Assembly: GCA_029227155.1 (NCBI GenBank)
Contig: JAQXZJ010000055.1
Coordinates: 1-34,453, forward strand
Length of the DNA: 34,453 nucleotides
Origin: Erysipelotrichaceae bacterium
Lineage (GTDB): Bacteria > Bacillota_I > Bacilli_A > Erysipelotrichales > Erysipelotrichaceae
Direction of reading: 5' to 3'
Shown: piece after piece, positions 1 to 7,494 of the stretch
Position numbering within the stretch: the stretch's first letter is position 1
Layout of the letters: every line of letters begins with the position of its first letter
Position numbers and translations under genes: made by a program
Notes under the pieces: generated by a model
Databases searched by the model: none
What the model saw: the letters and a program-made list of their open reading frames with translations, nothing else
What the model was told of the DNA's origin: nothing

Positions 1-14
1 CCTTTTTTTGCCAT
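1..14 (-). CDS. rplK: Start of a gene, probably ribosomal protein L11 (partial)
   Basis: Only the first codons are inside the window (M-A-K-K-G or similar), preceded by an AGGAGG ribosome binding site at about 21-26. Many ribosomal proteins, including L11, begin Met-Ala-Lys-Lys. The identification rests mostly on context: the leader upstream (45-80) looks like the L1-binding site that precedes rplK-rplA in bacteria, and nusG, the usual neighbour of rplK, lies upstream on the same strand. The fifth residue (Gly) is not the most common one in L11, so the call is tentative. Confidence 0.5.
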
Positions 15-106
15 AATTTCCCTCCTATTTGGTCAATTAATAGTCGTGGTCTTATTGGGCGTGTAATACTCCCTCCCACGCTAAAAACGAGCTACTTTCG
101 CGTAGC
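15..106 (-). promoter_or_regulatory. Leader RNA with an L1 ribosomal-protein binding motif
   Basis: Read on the minus strand, a CGTGG arm (80-76) followed by GAGG pairs with a CCACG arm (49-45) preceded by AATAAGA. The layout GTGGGAGG...AATA(N)(N)CCAC is the L1-binding helix of 23S rRNA and of the rplK-rplA leader, where surplus L1 represses its own operon. A second hairpin (GCTAC/GTAGC, 91-95 with 102-106) sits at the very 5' end of the predicted transcript and is followed by a TCGTTTTT run. It could protect the 5' end or act as a weak terminator for the upstream HAD gene. The motif is visible in the sequence; the L1 role is inferred from the known family of sites. Confidence 0.6.
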
Positions 107-112
107 ATATCT

Positions 113-140
113 ATTATACCCGATATCTAATAGATGTCAA
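113..140 (-). promoter_or_regulatory. Sigma-A promoter for the probable rplK operon
   Basis: A perfect -35 TTGACA (140-135) and a perfect -10 TATAAT (118-113), with a 16-nt spacer, read on the minus strand. The start of transcription would be near 106, just before the leader hairpin. This gives the ribosomal-protein gene its own strong promoter, independent of nusG. Confidence 0.75.
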
Positions 141-159
141 TCAAATATTCTACTATTTC

Positions 160-966
160 TTACTTCTTTATTTCATCAATCAAGCCAAAATAATACAACG
201 CTTTCGCTAAACCGTCTTCATGCAGATCTTCCGCATGATAATCAGCCACCGCCAACAATCGTTCATCACATTGTTGCATTGCTACACCAATTCCTACTTC
301 TTCTATCATTTCTAAATCATTAATGGCATCACCGAACGCAATACATTCATCCAAAGTAAGACCAATCGCATCCAATAATTGTTTTAAACCCGTTCCTTTA
401 TTGACACCCTTTAACGAAACATCATAACGATCTTTCTCAAAAGGTAAAAATACGATGCCCGGATCCACTTCTTCTACATAGCGATCCACTACCTCTTGTG
501 GTGCATACATCACTGCCCCAAATGGTAATTCTTCTTTGTGATGATCACATGTAGAACAATCTAAAGATAAGTGTGCTGGAATCTCTAATTTCTTATGGAT
601 CTTTCTTACTTCTTCCAACCCATGATAAATATAGTTTCCTTGGGAGAATTTCCACATTAATGCATAATCATTTTGCAAACAGAATTGTGTTAATTGTTCT
701 ACTTGATCATAAGTGAAACAAGCACCTGCAATCAATTTTCCTGTTTCATCATGTACCATATGGCCATTACAACCAACCACATAATCTGGATGAATTCCAG
801 CATTGGTAATATTTTGTAACGCATGGATCGGTCTGCCTGAAGCTATCGCAACTTTGATTCCCTGTTCTTGTAAATCCTCGATTGCCCTCACTGCACTTTG
901 AGGCACTTGATAAGTGATCGGAGAAAGCAAAGTCCCATCCACATCAAATACTGCTAGTTCTATCAT
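160..966 (-). CDS. Cof-type HAD-superfamily phosphatase
   Basis: A 268-residue cytosolic sugar-phosphate/phosphate hydrolase of the Cof/HAD-IIB type, the usual length for that family. Motif I is DVDGTLL near residue 7, motif II is the SGRP stretch near residue 43, the motif III lysine lies in the KGVNKGTGL segment, and motif IV is FGDAINDLEM near residue 227, all with the expected aspartates. An upstream ATG at 1005 is in frame, but the ATG at 966 has an AAGGAG site at good spacing and starts directly at the core fold, so I use it. Its start lies 4 nt after the stop of the ABC transporter gene, so the two are probably translationally coupled. The substrate cannot be told; these enzymes are typically promiscuous. 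Confidence 0.88.
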   Translation of the reverse strand: MIELAVFDVDGTLLSPITYQVPQSAVRAIEDLQEQGIKVAIASGRPIHALQNITNAGIHPDYVVGCNGHMVHDETGKLIAGACFTYDQVEQLTQFCLQNDYALMWKFSQGNYIYHGLEEVRKIHKKLEIPAHLSLDCSTCDHHKEELPFGAVMYAPQEVVDRYVEEVDPGIVFLPFEKDRYDVSLKGVNKGTGLKQLLDAIGLTLDECIAFGDAINDLEMIEEVGIGVAMQQCDERLLAVADYHAEDLHEDGLAKALYYFGLIDEIKK

Positions 967-970
967 TTTC

Positions 971-2695
971 TTACTCCTTAAATTGATATTGATACAAAGA
1001 TGCATAAATTCCTTGTTTATTTAACAATTCTTCATGCGTTCCTCTTTCTTCGATTCCTTCTTTTGTTAGCACAATAATTTCATCCGCATGCTTGATCGTA
1101 GATAGTCGATGCGCAACAATCAAGCTGGTTCTTCCTTCGCTTAATTTCTCTAACGCTTGTTGAATCTGCATCTCTGTCGCATTGTCTAAAGCACTTGTTG
1201 CTTCATCCAAAATTAAAATAGATGGATTTTTCAAAAAGACACGAGCAATGGATATCCGTTGCTTCTGGCCTCCAGAAAGTTTGATTCCACGTTCTCCAAC
1301 ATTAGTCTCATATCCTTCATCTAAACTCATGATATAATCATGAATATTCGCTTTTTTCGCCGCTTCTATGATTTCTTCATCACTTGCATCCAAATTTCCA
1401 TACGCAATGTTTTCACGAATCGATCCGTTAAATAGGAATACATCTTGGGCAACCATTCCTATATTTTTGCGCAAAGATAAACGTGTCATTTTGGTAATAT
1501 CCAATCCATCGATCGTAATATGTCCATCATCTACTCCATAGAATCGTGGAATCAAATGACAAATCGTTGTTTTTCCTCCGCCACTTGGTCCAACCAAGGC
1601 AACCGTTTTCCCTTGATCAATTTTTAATGACAGATCCTTGATAATCTTATGTTCTTCATCATCTGCACCTTGATAATGGAAACTCACATGATGAAATTCA
1701 ATATTTCCTTTAAGTTCTTCTACATCAATTGCTTCAGGATCTTCTAACTCTTCTGGTTGATTCATGATTTCTTGAAAACGTATGAATCCAGTCATTCCAT
1801 CTTGAATCTGTTCATAGATTGCTACTAACCGTTGGATTGGTTTTAGAAACATATTGATATACAGCAAATATGCCGCAAATTCTCCGGTGTCAATCAATCC
1901 GTTGAAAAAGAATAAACCACCAAATAATAGAACAATCAAATATAAAATGTCCATTAAAAGAGACATCCCACTATTAAAGGTTGCCATTACTTTATACGCA
2001 TTTGCTCTTGCCGTTTGATATTGCATATTGACATCATCAAACTTATCAATTTCATGTTCATCACTAGTATAAGCCCTTGTCACACGGATTCCAGCAATAC
2101 TCGTTTCTACATTAGCATTAACTTCCGCTACTTTTTCCCTTGTTTTACGGAATGTCGTATGCATATGAGTTCGCATCTTGATTGCAAAAAAGACAATGAA
2201 CGGTAACACACCAAATACGATACAGGTTAATTGTATATTAATTTTAGCAAGCATGATAAAAGAGCCTACTAACATAATCATTGATAAGAATAAATCTTCT
2301 GGACCATGGTGAGATAGTTCAGAAACTTCTTGTAAATCATTGATGATTCGAGACATGATCGTTCCTGTTTTGGTTTCATCGAAGAATGAAAATGGTAATC
2401 GCTGTAGTTTTTCAAACATATCTCTACGCATATCTGCCTGGATCCGAACTCCAACAATATGTCCCCAATATTGAATGATAAAGTTCAAGACAGCTTTTAA
2501 ACAATAAATTCCTAGCAAAGCCAATGACCAGATCAATAATAAACGTAAATTCTGATTTGGCACATAATCATTGATAATGTTCTTTGCAATGATTGGATAA
2601 AATAAATCACATACCGCCACAATTAAGGCACAAAACATATCTAATAAAAATAATTTTAAATGTGGCCGATAATAGCTAGCAAACTTTTTGATCAT
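971..2695 (-). CDS. ABC exporter half-transporter (permease-ATPase fusion)
   Basis: A 574-residue type IV ABC exporter. An N-terminal six-helix membrane domain (about residues 15-310) is followed by an ATPase domain with Walker A GPSGGGKTT near 369, signature LSGGQKQR near 471, Walker B ILILDEATSALD near 490 and H-loop VAHRLST near 522. One half-transporter gene alone suggests a homodimer. A GGGAGG site precedes the start. A TATAAT at 2730-2725, without a convincing -35, may be a weak internal promoter; otherwise the gene is read from the lipoprotein gene upstream. The substrate is unknown: family members export lipids, drugs or peptides. The neighbouring thiol-type lipoprotein gives a faint hint of a redox or peptide link but no proof. 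Confidence 0.92.
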   Translation of the reverse strand: MIKKFASYYRPHLKLFLLDMFCALIVAVCDLFYPIIAKNIINDYVPNQNLRLLLIWSLALLGIYCLKAVLNFIIQYWGHIVGVRIQADMRRDMFEKLQRLPFSFFDETKTGTIMSRIINDLQEVSELSHHGPEDLFLSMIMLVGSFIMLAKINIQLTCIVFGVLPFIVFFAIKMRTHMHTTFRKTREKVAEVNANVETSIAGIRVTRAYTSDEHEIDKFDDVNMQYQTARANAYKVMATFNSGMSLLMDILYLIVLLFGGLFFFNGLIDTGEFAAYLLYINMFLKPIQRLVAIYEQIQDGMTGFIRFQEIMNQPEELEDPEAIDVEELKGNIEFHHVSFHYQGADDEEHKIIKDLSLKIDQGKTVALVGPSGGGKTTICHLIPRFYGVDDGHITIDGLDITKMTRLSLRKNIGMVAQDVFLFNGSIRENIAYGNLDASDEEIIEAAKKANIHDYIMSLDEGYETNVGERGIKLSGGQKQRISIARVFLKNPSILILDEATSALDNATEMQIQQALEKLSEGRTSLIVAHRLSTIKHADEIIVLTKEGIEERGTHEELLNKQGIYASLYQYQFKE

Positions 2696-2756
2696 CCTTT
2701 CTTCCCTCCCTTAATTCTTACCTGATTATACTACAATTTATTGAAAAAGGAACATG

Positions 2757-3419
2757 CTAACAGGCACTGTTGCACGCTCCTTTTACCTTTTTCATGGCTT
2801 CTTTATATACAGATTTCAATTCTTCTATCTGTTGTGGTGTCATATCTTGATGAGGATCTGTTACTCCTTCAACTACCGATTGATGAAAATCAACAATTTT
2901 ACCTTCACTAACAAATACCATGGTTGGATAATACAATCGTTTGATACTTGGATCATTTAATCCATCATATTCACTCGCATATTCTCCTAATAAATCGAGA
3001 ATCTGATAATACTCCTCTGATCCTTCCTTTGTAGTAACGACTGTATCCCCTTTTAATTCCTTCACATCACGTTGATCACGATTATTATAATATAACACCT
3101 GCGTAATCAATTCTTCTTCACATGCCTCCAAAAAGACCGGTAAAGCCGCTCTGCACCATGGACATTCCGGGAAACCAAAATAAATAATTCCCGAACCTTC
3201 TTTTAATAAAGAAATTACATCATCACCGCTTGCATAAACAAGAGGATTCTTATCTGATAACGTAATTGTTTTATGCATAACGCTCGATTGATTCGCTTGA
3301 CCATTTAGCGCTTCATATTCTTCCTTGATCTTTTCTGCATCCGTTGGTTCCTTCTTCTGATTAGTAGTACAACCCACCAATAGAACCAATACAACCAATC
3401 CCAGTAATATCTTTTTCAT
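2757..3419 (-). CDS. Thioredoxin-like lipoprotein with a CPWC active site
   Basis: A 220-residue protein with a lipoprotein signal peptide (MKK start, hydrophobic core, lipobox LLVGC with lipidated Cys17) and a thioredoxin-like fold. The active-site motif is ECPWC (Cys86 and Cys89), followed by a YYPTMVF strand-proline loop near residue 165. It resembles proteins annotated as bacteriocin-transport accessory or thiol-disulfide lipoproteins and should sit on the outer face of the membrane. Two further cysteines lie in the last six residues (C-x3-C at the C terminus), which is unusual. An in-frame ATG at 3431 overlaps the rlmA stop, but the ATG at 3419 has a GAGGG site and begins the classic signal peptide. 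The specific thiol substrate is not evident. Confidence 0.8.
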   Translation of the reverse strand: MKKILLGLVVLVLLVGCTTNQKKEPTDAEKIKEEYEALNGQANQSSVMHKTITLSDKNPLVYASGDDVISLLKEGSGIIYFGFPECPWCRAALPVFLEACEEELITQVLYYNNRDQRDVKELKGDTVVTTKEGSEEYYQILDLLGEYASEYDGLNDPSIKRLYYPTMVFVSEGKIVDFHQSVVEGVTDPHQDMTPQQIEELKSVYKEAMKKVKGACNSAC

Positions 3420-3427
3420 GTTATCCC

Positions 3428-4234
3428 TCATTTCTTTTGATAAATCAATACCAAAAAGTCAATTGTTGTTTCCAACGAATCATAACTCCAAAGCTTTTGG
3501 GTATCTTCCAATCGTGTTTTATGAACATAAGGAGTCATCGTCCACAATGCTTGAATATCCTCCTTGCTTTGTAGCACGATCTTCTTCGTTACCTTTCTTG
3601 ATTCAATCAAATCAAAATCTGGTAATTGATACCCTGCTTCCTCATTCTCATATGGTTGCTCATATACAATCTCTTTCATCTCATACAGATGCCGTTTCCC
3701 TGGCATAACAGCAATCACATAACCATGATCCTTAATAATCCGAGAGAACTCTTGTGCACTATAAGGACAAAAAACGCTCATCAAAGCATCAAAACTTTGA
3801 TCTTGAAGAGGTAAATGAAACACACTAGCAACAGCAGTATGAGCCTTCGGATTCAGCTTGCTACACATCTTCACAGCTTCTTTTCCAATATCGACTGCAT
3901 AGAATGAACATGACACCCTCGTCGCATCTATTAACCGTTTTAAATAATACCCTGTTCCACATCCTGCATCAAAAAAAGTCGAATTTTCTTTTAACAATGG
4001 AACAATGACATGATTCAGCTCATCACTCAAAGCTTCATAATATCCCTTACTCAAAAACATCCGTCTAGACTGTAGCGATTCTTTCGGATCTCCCGGTTGT
4101 TTCGAATTCTTTTGATTCGCCAAAATCAGATTGACATAACCTTCTTTAGAAATATCATACTGATGTCGATTACAACAGGTATACCCTTGTTCCACTTTCT
4201 TCAAAGGTTGTAAACATTTTGGACAAATAAACAT
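3428..4234 (-). CDS. rlmA: 23S rRNA (guanine-N1)-methyltransferase, RlmA family
   Basis: A 268-residue SAM-dependent methyltransferase that modifies N1 of a guanine in 23S rRNA hairpin 35 (G745 or G748 type). The N terminus is a zinc finger (C4-x2-C7, then Cys20/Cys21 and His24) followed by the family segment YDISKEGYVNLIL. The SAM-binding motif I is FFDAGCGTGYY near residues 88-97. The length and the zinc-finger plus Rossmann order fit RlmA(I)/RlmA(II, TlrB); which of the two guanines is modified cannot be decided here. The gene follows the MFS gene by 15 nt and its stop is followed closely by the lipoprotein start, so it sits inside a compact operon downstream of nusG. Confidence 0.88.
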   Translation of the reverse strand: MFICPKCLQPLKKVEQGYTCCNRHQYDISKEGYVNLILANQKNSKQPGDPKESLQSRRMFLSKGYYEALSDELNHVIVPLLKENSTFFDAGCGTGYYLKRLIDATRVSCSFYAVDIGKEAVKMCSKLNPKAHTAVASVFHLPLQDQSFDALMSVFCPYSAQEFSRIIKDHGYVIAVMPGKRHLYEMKEIVYEQPYENEEAGYQLPDFDLIESRKVTKKIVLQSKEDIQALWTMTPYVHKTRLEDTQKLWSYDSLETTIDFLVLIYQKK

Positions 4235-4249
4235 ATGATCTCCTCACTT

Positions 4250-5419
4250 CTAGTATGTCACACGTTTCATTTTACGATAAACAAAACACAATAAAATTGG
4301 CAAAATACAAATAAATACAATCATAAGCAATGATTGATTAACATTGGTGACATCCATCATGATTCCACCAACTAATGGTGCTAAAAAAGCAGCTCCACAA
4401 TTATAAACAGAAAAAGCAAACTGTTGTCCAGTAGAACGCAAATAATCCGGAATCTCTTGTTCCACCATTTCTTTACTTGTAATTGTTAATAATGGATAAG
4501 TTAACATCTGTAAAGCAGAAACATACACGATATGAATCGCTTCTGTAGACATCATGCTTAAACTCGCCCGTAACATATAGGCAAATAAAGCAACCATCAA
4601 TAGTTTCAATGAACCATATCGTTTAATCAAATAACCACCAAGAAAGAAAAATGGTAACTCAAAGATTGCTTGAAAGCTTGACTTCATACTTATAAACGTT
4701 TCTTTTTGTTCACTGGCTAATATACCAATTTTCTGTACCGCTAAAAATCCTTCTGCTTGTAAAATAAAGAAAGCTAAAAAGAAAATTAAAACCAAAACGA
4801 CATACCGTTTATTCTTTAATAAAACACTTACATCCGAAAGTTTTAACTCTTGATGTTGTTCACTTTTTTGTGCATCCTGTACTCCATAAGAAATCGCAAA
4901 TGCCAAAATAGTCATCACTAAATATGCATATCCTAAATAACTATAATCAAAACGAGAAACGATATAAGCTACAATTGGCCCACCAACGATCCATCCTAAA
5001 GCACCAAAAGCTCGGATACTTCCATAGTTTTCACGGCTTGTTTCATCTACTTCCAATGCCCAACTATCCAAAGTACCACAAAGGATCAAAAAGAGTCCTT
5101 GAACAAATCCACCGATTGCTAAATGTAGGAAAAACTGTTTTGTACTAATAAAATAGAAAACCCAAGTTGAAACTAATAGAATCACCGTTCCTAAATATAC
5201 AAACTTCTTAACAGAACGATACTTATCACAAAGATATCCAAAGATCATCTGACCGATCATACCAATTAAAGAACCAGTCGCAATAATGATTCCTTGTTCA
5301 CTGCCGCTATAACCAATTTGTTGCAAATAAGGAATCATAAGTACATATGGAGTCGCAAAACCTAAATAATAGATAAAGAAAACTGCCATCATCCGAAACA
5401 TTGATTTCTTATTCTGCAT
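4250..5419 (-). CDS. Major facilitator superfamily transporter
   Basis: A 389-residue membrane protein with about 12 predicted hydrophobic helices. The loop between helices 2 and 3 carries the MFS-type signature (GYLCDKYRSVKK near residues 61-72). The overall look is of the MFS_1-like group related to LacY and nucleoside or phenylpropionate permeases, but no substrate-determining residue can be named. Its start overlaps the end of the UPF0303 gene by 11 nt, which implies translational coupling with that cytosolic protein. The ATG at 5419 is preceded by a GGAGAAAC stretch that serves as ribosome binding site inside the upstream gene. Confidence 0.85.
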   Translation of the reverse strand: MQNKKSMFRMMAVFFIYYLGFATPYVLMIPYLQQIGYSGSEQGIIIATGSLIGMIGQMIFGYLCDKYRSVKKFVYLGTVILLVSTWVFYFISTKQFFLHLAIGGFVQGLFLILCGTLDSWALEVDETSRENYGSIRAFGALGWIVGGPIVAYIVSRFDYSYLGYAYLVMTILAFAISYGVQDAQKSEQHQELKLSDVSVLLKNKRYVVLVLIFFLAFFILQAEGFLAVQKIGILASEQKETFISMKSSFQAIFELPFFFLGGYLIKRYGSLKLLMVALFAYMLRASLSMMSTEAIHIVYVSALQMLTYPLLTITSKEMVEQEIPDYLRSTGQQFAFSVYNCGAAFLAPLVGGIMMDVTNVNQSLLMIVFICILPILLCFVYRKMKRVTY

Positions 5420-5891
5420 GTTGTTTCTCCTTTAAGTTTTTCAAAGCATCGATAATTAATTGATGATCATCCCATATTCCGGAATAACCACTAACAGCTA
5501 CAGCACCAATTAGGCCTACTCCTTTTACAAACAGAGGAACTGCACCACCAGATACCGTATAATCCTCCATTGATAGCCCATACTTCTGCATCAATTGTTG
5601 GCTATCACCATTTGTTTTATAATAAAGCCATAAAGAAGAATGTCCAAAATTCATAACTGTATTGATTTTTCTTCTGACCCAATTGTCTTTATCTAACGAA
5701 TTCTGATTTGCTACATACGCAAATAGAATCTGTTGTCCTTTTGTAATCCGAATCGTTAAAGGAATTGTACTTTCATCAGCATGCTTCATTAAATCAAAAG
5801 CAAGCAGTTTTAAGTCATCTTGATCAAAATGATCTAATATAATTTCCTGTTCCTGTTGCAAAATCAACGCTAACGCTTCTTTGGCATCCAT
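5409..5891 (-). CDS. UPF0303 family (heme-degrading-domain-like) protein
   Basis: A 160-residue protein of the UPF0303/DUF336-like fold (GlcG/HbpS relatives). Visible family features are the RRKINTVMNFGHSS segment near residues 93-106, the SGGAVPLFVKGVGLIGAVAVSG core near 135-155 and the DDHQLIIDAL end. Function is not established for this family; some relatives bind heme or small molecules. The start has a GGGGG site 7 nt away. It is the first gene after the nusG terminator and overlaps the MFS gene, so the pair may handle the same small molecule (inference). Confidence 0.75.
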   Translation of the reverse strand: MDAKEALALILQQEQEIILDHFDQDDLKLLAFDLMKHADESTIPLTIRITKGQQILFAYVANQNSLDKDNWVRRKINTVMNFGHSSLWLYYKTNGDSQQLMQKYGLSMEDYTVSGGAVPLFVKGVGLIGAVAVSGYSGIWDDHQLIIDALKNLKEKQHAE

Positions 5892-5909
5892 TTTTCTTCC
5901 CCCTTTATC

Positions 5910-5934
5910 AAAAAAGACAATTCAACGAATTGCC
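5910..5934 (-). terminator. Intrinsic terminator after nusG
   Basis: On the minus strand GGCAATTC, loop GTT, GAATTGTC, then TTTTTT. The first stem base is shared with the nusG stop codon. Only 18 nt separate the T-run from the next start codon, so there is no room for a new promoter, and the downstream operon must depend on read-through. Confidence 0.75.
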
Positions 5935-6482
5935 TAATCTACTTTTTCTAAATCACCATAGCTAATTTCTGTTGGTGTTTCACGACCAAATAAAATCGTT
6001 AATACTGTAGCGACTTGAGAATCATCATTCAATGAATCAATCGTACCTTCAACATCCTTAAATGGACCACGCAAAATCTTCACACGATCGCCTACCGTAA
6101 AATCGATTACATATTTTTGTTCACTCATGCCCATTCTTTGCAAAATACTTTCAATTTCAGCTGTTGCTACTGGGAATGGTTTTGCTCCACCACCACTAGA
6201 CCCAATAAATCCAGTTACACCAGGTGTATTACGAACTACATACCAAGCTTCATCTGTCATGATCATTTCTACAAACAAATAACCTGGAAATAAATTCTTT
6301 ACTTTTTCAATCTTCTTACCTGTTTTGCTATATTCAACTTCTGTTTCTTCTGCTACTAGAATACGCAACAGGTTATCTTGCAGACCCATGGTCTCTGCAC
6401 GACGTTCCAAATTCTCTTTAACCCGGTTTTCATGTCCGGCATAGGTATTAACCACATACCATTCTTTCTTCATCTCAGACAT
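5934..6482 (-). CDS. nusG: Transcription termination/antitermination factor NusG
   Basis: A 182-residue NusG: N-terminal NGN domain (WYVVNTYAGHENRVKENL near residue 8, FPGYLFVEM near 65, RNTPGVTGFIG near 84) and a C-terminal KOW domain (DRVKILRGPFKDVEGTI near 131-147). It binds RNA polymerase and links it to ribosomes or other factors. The length is normal. It follows secE by 4 nt, as in most bacteria. Unlike most Firmicutes, it is followed by a terminator and unrelated genes, not directly by rplK-rplA. Confidence 0.97.
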   Translation of the reverse strand: MSEMKKEWYVVNTYAGHENRVKENLERRAETMGLQDNLLRILVAEETEVEYSKTGKKIEKVKNLFPGYLFVEMIMTDEAWYVVRNTPGVTGFIGSSGGGAKPFPVATAEIESILQRMGMSEQKYVIDFTVGDRVKILRGPFKDVEGTIDSLNDDSQVATVLTILFGRETPTEISYGDLEKVD

Positions 6483-6486
6483 CTTA

Positions 6487-6672
6487 CTATGCTCCTATAC
6501 CTATTAATTTCAAAAATGAAGCAACAAGCACTTCACAAGTCATAAAGAATACAGCAAATAAAACACAGAATAAAAGTGTTTTTGCTGACTTCGTTGCCAA
6601 ATCCTTCGTATTTGGCCAACGAATTCTTTTTACTTCTGTCATGATTCCTTCAATACTAAACCACTTTAACAT
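6487..6672 (-). CDS. secE: Protein translocase subunit SecE
   Basis: A 61-residue short SecE of the Gram-positive type: an amphipathic segment (EGIMTEVKRIRWPNTKDL), whose RIRWP motif is typical of the family, and one membrane helix (about residues 30-58). It forms the SecYEG channel with SecY. A ribosome binding site TAGGAGG overlaps the rpmG stop codon, so rpmG, secE and nusG are one unit. Confidence 0.96.
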   Translation of the reverse strand: MLKWFSIEGIMTEVKRIRWPNTKDLATKSAKTLLFCVLFAVFFMTCEVLVASFLKLIGIGA

Positions 6673-6681
6673 ATATGCCTC

Positions 6682-6831
6682 CTATTTTGTTTCCTTATGG
6701 ACTGTTTTCTTTCCACACTTTTTACAATACTTTTTAAGTTCTAAACGCTCTGTATGCGTTTTTTTATTTCGTGTTGTCGTATAATTTCTCGACAAACACT
6801 CTGTACAAGTCAAAATTACTTTATCGTTCAT
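6682..6831 (-). CDS. rpmG: 50S ribosomal protein L33
   Basis: I translated this 49-codon gene by eye. The product begins [12 protein letters not shown] and ends KTVHKETK. It has two CxxC pairs (C9-x2-C12 and C36-x2-C39), the zinc-ribbon form of L33, and the family stretches NYTTTRNKK and [12 protein letters not shown]. The start is preceded by an AAAAGGGG site. Its place between sigH and secE matches the rpmGB-secE-nusG order of Bacillus. It is too short for usual ORF cut-offs and easily missed. Confidence 0.95.
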   Translation of the reverse strand: MNDKVILTCTECLSRNYTTTRNKKTHTERLELKKYCKKCGKKTVHKETK

Positions 6832-6858
6832 TACCAACAACCCCTTTTATGCTTAATA

Positions 6859-6887
6859 ACTTTATCATAAAGCGAATCGTTAGTCAA
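6859..6887 (-). promoter_or_regulatory. Probable promoter of rpmG-secE-nusG
   Basis: On the minus strand TTGACT (6887-6882) and TAAAGT (6864-6859) with a 17-nt spacer. The -35 overlaps the sigH stop codon. The -10 is imperfect, so this is a moderate call; it would let rpmG-secE-nusG be expressed apart from sigH. Confidence 0.4.
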
Positions 6888-7482
6888 ACATGCGATTCAG
6901 CTTTTTACGCACTCTTTGCAAGGTATTATCAACTGCTTTAACACCCATTCCCATCCTTTGAGCAATTTCTTTATAACTCGTACCCTCTAATTGCAATTCA
7001 TAAATCATCCGATCTTTTGTATTCAAATCATTTAAAAGGTTTTGATACTTCTCTTCTAGGGAACAATATTCACAATACCAAGATGGATTAAATTCAGGAT
7101 GATTATTCTCAATAAAATCAACTAAATAAGATCCTTCCTCTTCTTTCACCATCTGATCTAACGATAAACTTCTATAATTGGCTCGATTATGATTGAAACG
7201 TTCTTTCCGCAACATACTACGAACTTCTCTTTCTGCACACATCCGTGCAAAATAGCGAAAGCTCACATCTCGATCCGGTCGATATGTTTGAACCGCAGAA
7301 AGAAAACCAACAAATGCCATCTGCAAAGCATCATCTATCTCTAAACATCCTTGTTTTCGTAATAGCTCTTTGGTTAAAGGATATAAGATCCTTTCATAAC
7401 GTTCTAATAATAGGCTCATTGCCCACTCATCATTCTGTTGAACCATATACAATAATTCTTCATCGCTAATTTCATAGCGCAT
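6880..7482 (-). CDS. sigH: RNA polymerase sigma factor, SigH type
   Basis: A 200-residue sigma-70 family protein. Region 2 spans about residues 18-90 (core-binding LLERYERILYPL, -10 recognition FRYFARMCAEREVRS). Region 4 spans about 145-196 with the helix-turn-helix YKEIAQRMGMGVKAVDNTLQR. The position between rlmB and rpmG-secE-nusG is exactly that of sigH (sigma-30) in Bacillus and Clostridium. In those it drives transition-phase, competence and sporulation genes; whether this organism sporulates cannot be told here. The linker holds two cysteines (YCEYC near residue 136), a minor oddity. The AAGGAGGG site overlaps the rlmB stop region. Confidence 0.88.
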   Translation of the reverse strand: MRYEISDEELLYMVQQNDEWAMSLLLERYERILYPLTKELLRKQGCLEIDDALQMAFVGFLSAVQTYRPDRDVSFRYFARMCAEREVRSMLRKERFNHNRANYRSLSLDQMVKEEEGSYLVDFIENNHPEFNPSWYCEYCSLEEKYQNLLNDLNTKDRMIYELQLEGTSYKEIAQRMGMGVKAVDNTLQRVRKKLNRMFD

Positions 7483-7494
7483 ACAACGCCCTCC

